Positions 15,830 through 20,828 of a stretch of DNA of 20,828 bases are shown here, one piece after another; positions within the stretch are counted from its first letter, which is position 1; the number at the start of each line of letters is the position of its first letter. The position numbers were made by a program, and so were the translations under genes. The notes under the pieces are model-generated. The model did no database searches and was not told where the DNA came from. It saw nothing but the letters and a program-made list of their open reading frames with translations. Source of the DNA: Clostridiales bacterium (GTDB lineage Bacteria > Bacillota > Clostridia > Lachnospirales > Cellulosilyticaceae); the NCBI GenBank assembly GCA_019418225.1, contig DYCF01000026.1, positions 1-20,828 of the forward strand, in the 5' to 3' direction.

Positions 15830-15847
15830 ATTTTATCAGGATAAAAT
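15830..15847 (-). promoter_or_regulatory. 18-bp dyad, candidate operator for the YesN-type regulator
   Basis: ATTTTATC and GATAAAAT flank AG in a perfect 8+2+8 palindrome. Relative to the predicted start it covers about -36 to -53, the place where AraC-family activators often contact polymerase. An alternative -35 (TTGACC on the minus strand, 15848-15853) would instead place the dyad in the spacer, as for a repressor. Binding by the neighbouring regulator is inference. Confidence 0.4.
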
Positions 15848-15894
15848 GGTCAAAAATTTACACTTCTTTTTTATCATAGACTAGCTTTTTGCAT

Positions 15895-15936
15895 AAAAAA
15901 ATAACTTATAGCACTGCAACTATAAGTTATTTTTTT
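15895..15936 (-). terminator. Strong terminator after the response regulator gene
   Basis: A perfect 16-bp inverted repeat (15895-15910 pairing with 15921-15936) around a 10-nt loop. Arms contain TAACTTATA flanked by seven A and seven T, so the hairpin has a U-tract on the minus strand and could also act on the plus strand. It starts 8 nt after the regulator stop codon and separates the sensory operon from the transporter operon. Confidence 0.9.
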
Positions 15937-15944
15937 ACCTGCTT

Positions 15945-17558
15945 TTAACCTACAATTTGTTCTTTATATTCTGTAGGCGTCATATTGACATACTTTTTAA
16001 ATATTTTAGAAAAGTAATGAGGATCTTGAATACCAACGAGTTCTGCCACTTCATATGTTTTATATCTATTGTCTTTTAGAAGTTCTTTTGCTTTTTCAAT
16101 ACGAACTTCATTAAGATATTCCACAAAATTTTTGCCCAGTTCCTTTTTAAACATTCTGCTTAAATAATAAGTACTTACATAGGTATGTTCTGCTAATTCA
16201 TTAAGGGTAATGGGCATGGTGTAATTTTCACAAATATAATTCATAGCATTTTGCAGAATTTGATTAATATTTTTCTTATTATAGCGATTAATACGATGTA
16301 CAACACTATTAGCAGCTTCTTTTAAAAGGCTTTGGAGTTCTGAAAGCTGATTTGCATTTTCAATCATTTTATAAATATTAGAGATATCCTTGTTTACTTC
16401 TTTATCTTGTACTTCTAAGTTTTTAATAGAAATACGAATCATATTAATTTCATAAATAAGATTCCAGTAAAAGGTCTTTATTTGCTCTGGATCAAGGCTA
16501 GCAGCTTGTACTCTCTGTTCAATCTGTGCTAATATTTGCGTCACATCACCTTCATTACCAGTTTTAATGGCCTCACAAAGTTTCTTATCATACCCATCAA
16601 AGGCAATACTTTCTTGACTCTTATAAAATCCATTTAAATCACGGTATAAGATAATCGAACTACTTCCCATATAAAAACGATATGCAAGGCCATTTTTACA
16701 CTCTAGCATCTTTTCATGAAGTTGTTCAACCTTACTCCCCTTTGTACTAATGGAGATCGTCACTGTGAAGTTAAAGCAACTTTCTATAAGTTGCTGAATG
16801 CTGTGTGCTTTTTTGTATACATTATCTACCAAAAGTTCACTTTCTGTTAAAGGACAAATAATAAAGGCTATTTGTTTGTTGCTTAGTACAATTTTTTCCA
16901 CTTTAAAATCATCCGCAAACATTTCTTCAACAGTATTTACAATGCCAAATTGATAAAGTTGTTTCTGATAGGGTTCTAAATGATTTGATTCACCATCCAT
17001 TTCAATAATTATCATTACAAATTCATCAATAGATATCCCGTAAAGTTCAAAGCCTTCATTAATTTCTTCTTCATTAATATTAATTTGGAAAATAATATCA
17101 TATAGCAATTTTTCCTTAAGCAAGGGAATGCTTTCTTCAAAGCACTTCTTAAGTTTCTTCGTCTCTAATTGATCATCTCTTTGATATTTAAGTTCCATAA
17201 CAGCCCTCTTTACAACTTCACAGATATCTTCAATACTAGAAGGTTTTAAAATGTAGTCAAAGGCTCCTACTTTAATAGCCTCTTGCATATATGAAAACTC
17301 TCTATATCCTGATAAGATAATAAATTTGCTATGTGGAATAATACGCTTTGCACTACGAATCATTTCAAGCCCATTAATTTCAGGCATATTAATATCTGCG
17401 AAAATCAAATCAGGCTTATATTCTTCTATTTTTTCCAACCCTTCTACCCCGTCACAGGCCTCACCACAAATTTCACACTGAAATTTTTTCCAATTGATAA
17501 TATTAATTAATCCTCTACGAATGGTAGGCTCATCATCAATTATTAACACTTTAAACAT
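15945..17558 (-). CDS. Response regulator, REC plus AraC-type HTH (YesN family)
   Basis: A 537-residue cytoplasmic regulator. The receiver domain (about 1-120) has acidic D8/D9, phospho-acceptor D55 (FADINMPEINGLEM), S83 and K105 (YILKPSS). A long middle region (about 125-430) resembles the YesN linker and has helical stretches. The C-terminal AraC DNA-binding domain (about 437-535) carries two HTH units: ITLNELAEHTYVSTYYLSRMF and the PHYFSKIFKKYVNMTPTEYK signature. It should be phosphorylated by the kinase encoded 14 nt upstream and activate transcription. The most likely target is the transporter operon starting 190 nt downstream. ATG follows AGAGGAGG at 6 nt. All residues needed for phosphotransfer are present. 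Confidence 0.95.
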   Translation of the reverse strand: MFKVLIIDDEPTIRRGLINIINWKKFQCEICGEACDGVEGLEKIEEYKPDLIFADINMPEINGLEMIRSAKRIIPHSKFIILSGYREFSYMQEAIKVGAFDYILKPSSIEDICEVVKRAVMELKYQRDDQLETKKLKKCFEESIPLLKEKLLYDIIFQININEEEINEGFELYGISIDEFVMIIIEMDGESNHLEPYQKQLYQFGIVNTVEEMFADDFKVEKIVLSNKQIAFIICPLTESELLVDNVYKKAHSIQQLIESCFNFTVTISISTKGSKVEQLHEKMLECKNGLAYRFYMGSSSIILYRDLNGFYKSQESIAFDGYDKKLCEAIKTGNEGDVTQILAQIEQRVQAASLDPEQIKTFYWNLIYEINMIRISIKNLEVQDKEVNKDISNIYKMIENANQLSELQSLLKEAANSVVHRINRYNKKNINQILQNAMNYICENYTMPITLNELAEHTYVSTYYLSRMFKKELGKNFVEYLNEVRIEKAKELLKDNRYKTYEVAELVGIQDPHYFSKIFKKYVNMTPTEYKEQIVG

Positions 17559-17572
17559 AAAAATCCTCCTCT

Positions 17573-19354
17573 TTAGTTATTTACTGGGATTCTTACTTTT
17601 ATCTTTGTATATTCTTCATACTTACTTTCAACACTTAGGCCATAATCTGCACCAAAAAATAGTTTGATACGTCCATTTACATTTTTTAGACCAATTCCAT
17701 GTCGATCCTCCCCTAGCAAATAATCATCTTTATCATCCTGAAACTTTTGATTCATCAAAGCCACTTCTTCTGGTACTAATCCCTTGCCATTATCCGTAAT
17801 CTCAATCATAATGTCTTCATTGTCTCCCCTTTTCACAGCGAGATGGATAATGCCTTTTTTGCGTGTACGATCAATTCCATGATAAATAGCATTTTCAATA
17901 AGTGGTTGCAGTAATAATTTTGGGACTCTACTGCTTAACAAGCTTTTATCTATATCGCTTTCATACACAAGCCGTTCACCATAACGATTTTTCATAATTA
18001 AAATATAGCTATCGATATAATGCAATTCCTTACTTAATGGCACCATAGGATTTCCCTTACCTATGCTCGCCTCCATAAGTGCACCTAAAGAAGTTACCAT
18101 ATCTCTAATCTCAGGCACATTATTAAGCTGTGCCATCCAGTTAATTGATTCCAAAGTGTTAAATAGAAAGTGTGGATTAATCTGTGCTTGCAAGGCCTTT
18201 AATTCTGCTTCTTTCCTTGTAAGCTGTTCCTTATAAACCTGATTTAAAAGCCTATCTATCTCTTCTGACATTTTATTAAAACAGGTTGTGAGATACCCTA
18301 ACTCATCTTGCCTATCTACAATAACCGGCTCGTAAACTTTTTCTTGATCTACCTTTTTAATTCCCTCTACTAAGCGATTAATAGGGGCTATAATATCTAC
18401 TGCAGTTAAAATACTAAATATAGATAAAATAATAAGTGTACAAACCATTATTAAAACAAGTAAAAGACGAAAATGATTCAATTCATCACTTAAAAGCTTT
18501 TGAAGGCTGCCTTCTGCTATAATCTTCCATCCAGTATCTTTCATCCGAATAGCCGCTACGAGTCGATCTGACTTATTATCAATCTTATAGTTCCATTGCT
18601 TATTTGCCTCTTCTAATGCCAGACTTATCTCATCATTTACCCAGTTGCTTTCAGTTCCGATAATCCATTTGTTTTCTGGACTTAGAATGTTAATATGTTG
18701 CACAAATTCATTTGAAAGCTCACTATAAATCCCCTTTAACGCTTCCCGATTAATAAGGACAACTAGTAGTGTCTTTTCCTCCAATGTATCATTATCATTA
18801 ATCATTCTTACAAGATAGAGGTTTTTAATGGCACCTTCCTCATCTAAATCATAGTACCAAGCAGATTCACCTTCATTTTCACTTGCCAAGTCCCTTAATG
18901 CTTCATATGGCACTGTCTCTTTAATACCAACTTTGCCTGCATAAATATCATAACTATAAGTTTTTCCCTCTCTTGGAATAATTGCAATAGACTGTATGTA
19001 CTTTTCTGCTAGGCATATCTTACTTAAAGTATCATAAATATAAGCTATTTCTTCTTCATTTAGCTGTTTTGAATGATAAGCTTCTTTATCTAATATTTCA
19101 TAAAGCTGCCTATCGAATATAATATCTCTAGTACTGTCGATTATATCATCTGAAAAATCTGCCATACGCAGTTCTATCATTTTCAGAACATCTGCTGTAT
19201 AACTAATAGATTTATTTTGAATGATATTATGTGTATTTTGATATAATATCACCCCCATAAATACCATAGGAATAATAATTTGAACTGAAAATAATAATAA
19301 TAGCTTTTTTTGTATCGGTATATTTTTATATAGTTGCTCGATGTAGTTAATCAT
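17573..19354 (-). CDS. Sensor histidine kinase, YesM family
   Basis: A 593-residue membrane kinase. Layout: TM1 at about 17-38, an extracellular sensor region (about 39-295, Cache-like in size and position), TM2 at about 297-318, a HAMP domain (about 318-370), then a His_kinase domain with H395 in QAQINPHFLFNTLESI. The ATPase domain has the N box with N488 (PLIENAIYHG), G1 DNGKG at about 521-525 and G2 GIGLKNV. This is the LytS/YesM type. In-frame ATG at 19384 is possible, but ATG at 19354 follows AAGGAGG by 5 nt and gives the usual short N-terminus (MINYIEQLYKNIPIQKK), so I use it. It overlaps the upstream binding protein gene by 8 nt, indicating coupled translation and a joint sensory role. 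Confidence 0.95.
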   Translation of the reverse strand: MINYIEQLYKNIPIQKKLLLLFSVQIIIPMVFMGVILYQNTHNIIQNKSISYTADVLKMIELRMADFSDDIIDSTRDIIFDRQLYEILDKEAYHSKQLNEEEIAYIYDTLSKICLAEKYIQSIAIIPREGKTYSYDIYAGKVGIKETVPYEALRDLASENEGESAWYYDLDEEGAIKNLYLVRMINDNDTLEEKTLLVVLINREALKGIYSELSNEFVQHINILSPENKWIIGTESNWVNDEISLALEEANKQWNYKIDNKSDRLVAAIRMKDTGWKIIAEGSLQKLLSDELNHFRLLLVLIMVCTLIILSIFSILTAVDIIAPINRLVEGIKKVDQEKVYEPVIVDRQDELGYLTTCFNKMSEEIDRLLNQVYKEQLTRKEAELKALQAQINPHFLFNTLESINWMAQLNNVPEIRDMVTSLGALMEASIGKGNPMVPLSKELHYIDSYILIMKNRYGERLVYESDIDKSLLSSRVPKLLLQPLIENAIYHGIDRTRKKGIIHLAVKRGDNEDIMIEITDNGKGLVPEEVALMNQKFQDDKDDYLLGEDRHGIGLKNVNGRIKLFFGADYGLSVESKYEEYTKIKVRIPVNN

Positions 19355-20687
19355 GTTTACCTCCTTGTGGTATTGATCGCTCATTCCTAATGAGTTTCAC
19401 CCATTCAAAAACCTGTTCTTCAGAAACTGTTCCTTTAAACACATTTGGAATTTGTTTTACAATAATGTCTTCCCATAGATTTCTATCAATAAAACTATCT
19501 ACAGGTCCCACAAGTTCTTTAGCCTGATCTACCAAATCATTTCCTTGCCTTATAACAGCACCATCTAATACTGTTTCTTCTATATAAGTGCCGCTAATAA
19601 AACCTGAACCTTGTTTTAAAACCCTAATCGTTTCTTCTGAGGTAAAATCCTTAAGTAAGTTTAAACATGCCTCCCGTTTATTAGGATCTTCCCACGCATT
19701 TTGACTAATATGTAAGATACCATTTCCCAATCCATAAATAATCGCACTAGAATCTGCTTTTCCTCCTTTTATATCCGGAAAGGCAATAATCTTAACACTT
19801 GTATCATTTTCATCTAGCACATTATCTCCTATAAACCATGAGCCTTGTACAATCATTGCCGCTTTCTTTTGTAAAAACAAATCGTTTCTTGCTTTATCAT
19901 CTAAGGTGAATATATCTTCTGGAAAAGCTCCATTTTCATAAAGTATCTTCATATATTTCATGCCTTCTAAGAAGCAGGGTTTCATATTTCCTTCATTATC
20001 AAAAGGATGTTCAACATCCTCTTTTCCACCTAACTTCATAATAATATTTTGATAAAGATAACTCCCCTCTGGTGTACTATTATATGCAATAGGAATAATG
20101 CCATTAGCCTTAAAGATTTTCACGGCCTCTAAAAGTTCTTCAAAAGTAGTTGGTATCTTTACATCATAGGCATCAAATAAATCTTGATTAATAAATAATC
20201 CTTCATAGATAGCTTCAATAGGTAAACCATAAATACGATCATTAATGGTAACGTAATCCCAACTAGAGGCTTTAAATCTTTCATACCACTCTTGATCTTC
20301 CTTCAATACATCTGTTAAATCAGCTATACGATGATTTGCAACTAAAGTCTCAAAATCTAAACCAGGCCAAAGGCCAAATAAATCTGGTGGATTACCACTT
20401 GCAAAGTCTGTTTTTAAAATAAACAAAAAGTCTTCTCCTGCCATAGATGAGTCCTTAATTGTAAGGTTTGGGTACTTTTCATTTAAGTTTTTTAAAATAA
20501 GCTTTAAGCGATCCGCTTTACTATCATACGCTCCCCAGCTACTCATAAAATCTATCGTTGTTTTTTCATGAATAGATTCTATAGGGATAATTGACACCTC
20601 CTTTTTATCATAGGACAAATAAATCACTGCACCTGAGATAATGCATAAAAGTATTAAGTTAAATATTATAATATATTTCTTTTGCAT
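19347..20687 (-). CDS. Membrane-anchored sugar-type binding protein, probable sensor partner of the kinase
   Basis: A 446-residue SBP family 1 (CUT1-like) protein. One N-terminal hydrophobic segment (about 5-25) ends without a lipobox: the only Cys, C15, sits mid-helix after LL. It therefore looks like a signal anchor, not a lipoprotein. The outside domain has family features such as IPTTFEELLEAVKIFKANG, an IYGLPIEAIYEGLFIN segment, and KAAMIVQGSWF. It is cotranscribed and overlaps with the kinase gene, not with permeases, which suggests it presents ligand to the kinase. Similar three-component sugar sensing is known (Geobacillus AraP-AraS-AraT; clostridial XylFII-LytS). A normal transport role is the alternative. 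The ATG is the only usable start after an in-frame stop, and its ribosome binding site is poor (AGG about 14 nt away). Confidence 0.85.
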   Translation of the reverse strand: MQKKYIIIFNLILLCIISGAVIYLSYDKKEVSIIPIESIHEKTTIDFMSSWGAYDSKADRLKLILKNLNEKYPNLTIKDSSMAGEDFLFILKTDFASGNPPDLFGLWPGLDFETLVANHRIADLTDVLKEDQEWYERFKASSWDYVTINDRIYGLPIEAIYEGLFINQDLFDAYDVKIPTTFEELLEAVKIFKANGIIPIAYNSTPEGSYLYQNIIMKLGGKEDVEHPFDNEGNMKPCFLEGMKYMKILYENGAFPEDIFTLDDKARNDLFLQKKAAMIVQGSWFIGDNVLDENDTSVKIIAFPDIKGGKADSSAIIYGLGNGILHISQNAWEDPNKREACLNLLKDFTSEETIRVLKQGSGFISGTYIEETVLDGAVIRQGNDLVDQAKELVGPVDSFIDRNLWEDIIVKQIPNVFKGTVSEEQVFEWVKLIRNERSIPQGGKHD

Positions 20688-20763
20688 GTTGTTTTGCTGT
20701 ACCTATTGGCTCGCGTCCCCCTCTCAACCTACTACTTGAAATACTTTAATAAATCTTTATAAT

Positions 20764-20772
20764 ATTTTAACA
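20764..20772 (-). promoter_or_regulatory. Extended -10 promoter candidate of the sensory operon
   Basis: On the minus strand TGTTAAAAT fits an extended -10 (TGn plus TAAAAT, 5 of 6). The -35 position 17 nt upstream is poor. The predicted start near 20757 leaves a leader of about 70 nt before the binding protein. No gene is seen in the 141 nt from 20688 to the window edge. Confidence 0.4.
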
Positions 20773-20802
20773 TATTTTTATGGCATTGGTATAATAAATA
20801 TA

Positions 20803-20820
20803 AAATTTTTAGAAAAATTT
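20803..20820 (-). repeat. 18-bp AT-rich dyad upstream of the sensory operon promoter
   Basis: AAATTTTT and AAAAATTT flank AG, a perfect 8+2+8 palindrome. Its size and AG centre match the dyad at 15830-15847, though the arms differ. It lies about 46-63 nt upstream of the predicted start. In such AT-rich sequence it may be chance. Confidence 0.3.
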
Positions 20821-20828
20821 GTTGTATA

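Noticed and set aside
19355..19384. Longer kinase start at ATG 19384
   Set aside because: The strong AAGGAGG lies downstream of it and is correctly spaced for ATG 19354.
19347..20687. Calling the kinase-linked binding protein a lipoprotein
   Set aside because: The only N-terminal Cys is preceded by LL within the hydrophobic core and does not match a lipobox.
1..20828. CRISPR array, tRNA, riboswitch or mobile element
   Set aside because: No repeat-spacer pattern, no tRNA-like arms or CCA ends, no transposase or integrase, and no gap larger than about 180 nt to hold them.

Overview
This is a low-GC (roughly one-third G+C) chromosomal segment from a spore-forming Gram-positive bacterium, most likely a clostridium of the Lachnospiraceae/Cellulosilyticum type. 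That view rests on strong AGGAGG ribosome binding sites, the yqfC-yqfD-phoH-pgpH-ybeY-era-yqzL-recO housekeeping/sporulation cluster, and an LplABC/YesMN-type carbohydrate uptake locus. The genus is an inference from gene content. All 16 genes lie on the minus strand, so transcription runs from high to low coordinates. I see no tRNA, rRNA, insertion sequence, phage gene or CRISPR array.

Region 20828-15895 is a sensory operon. A promoter candidate near 20764 precedes a membrane-anchored sugar-type binding protein (20687-19347). This overlaps by 8 nt a YesM-type histidine kinase (19354-17573), followed 14 nt later by a YesN-type REC/AraC response regulator (17558-15945). A strong hairpin terminator (15895-15936) closes it. 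Region 15847-12166 is the probable target operon: an 18-bp dyad next to a promoter, the permeases lplB and lplC, then a lipoprotein binding protein and a terminator. No transport ATPase is present, so a shared MsmX-like ATPase elsewhere is expected. I infer that the anchored binding protein senses a carbohydrate outside the cell, passes the signal to the kinase, and the regulator turns on the transporter.

Region 12163-6055 is the conserved cluster yqfC, yqfD, phoH, pgpH, ybeY, era, with overlapping or nearly touching genes. It joins sporulation proteins, an RNA-linked ATPase, the c-di-AMP phosphodiesterase, a 16S rRNA maturation RNase and the Era GTPase. The dgkA and cdd genes found between ybeY and era in Bacillus subtilis are absent. 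A promoter candidate just after era precedes the 40-codon gene yqzL, then recO, polA and coaE.

Region 1753-16 is a single-gene unit: an orphan oligopeptide-type binding lipoprotein with its own promoter overlapping the end of coaE and a tandem double-hairpin terminator. Several start codons were set from ribosome binding site spacing (coaE, yqfC, yqfD, lplB, lplC and the kinase), giving shorter proteins than the longest possible reading frames.
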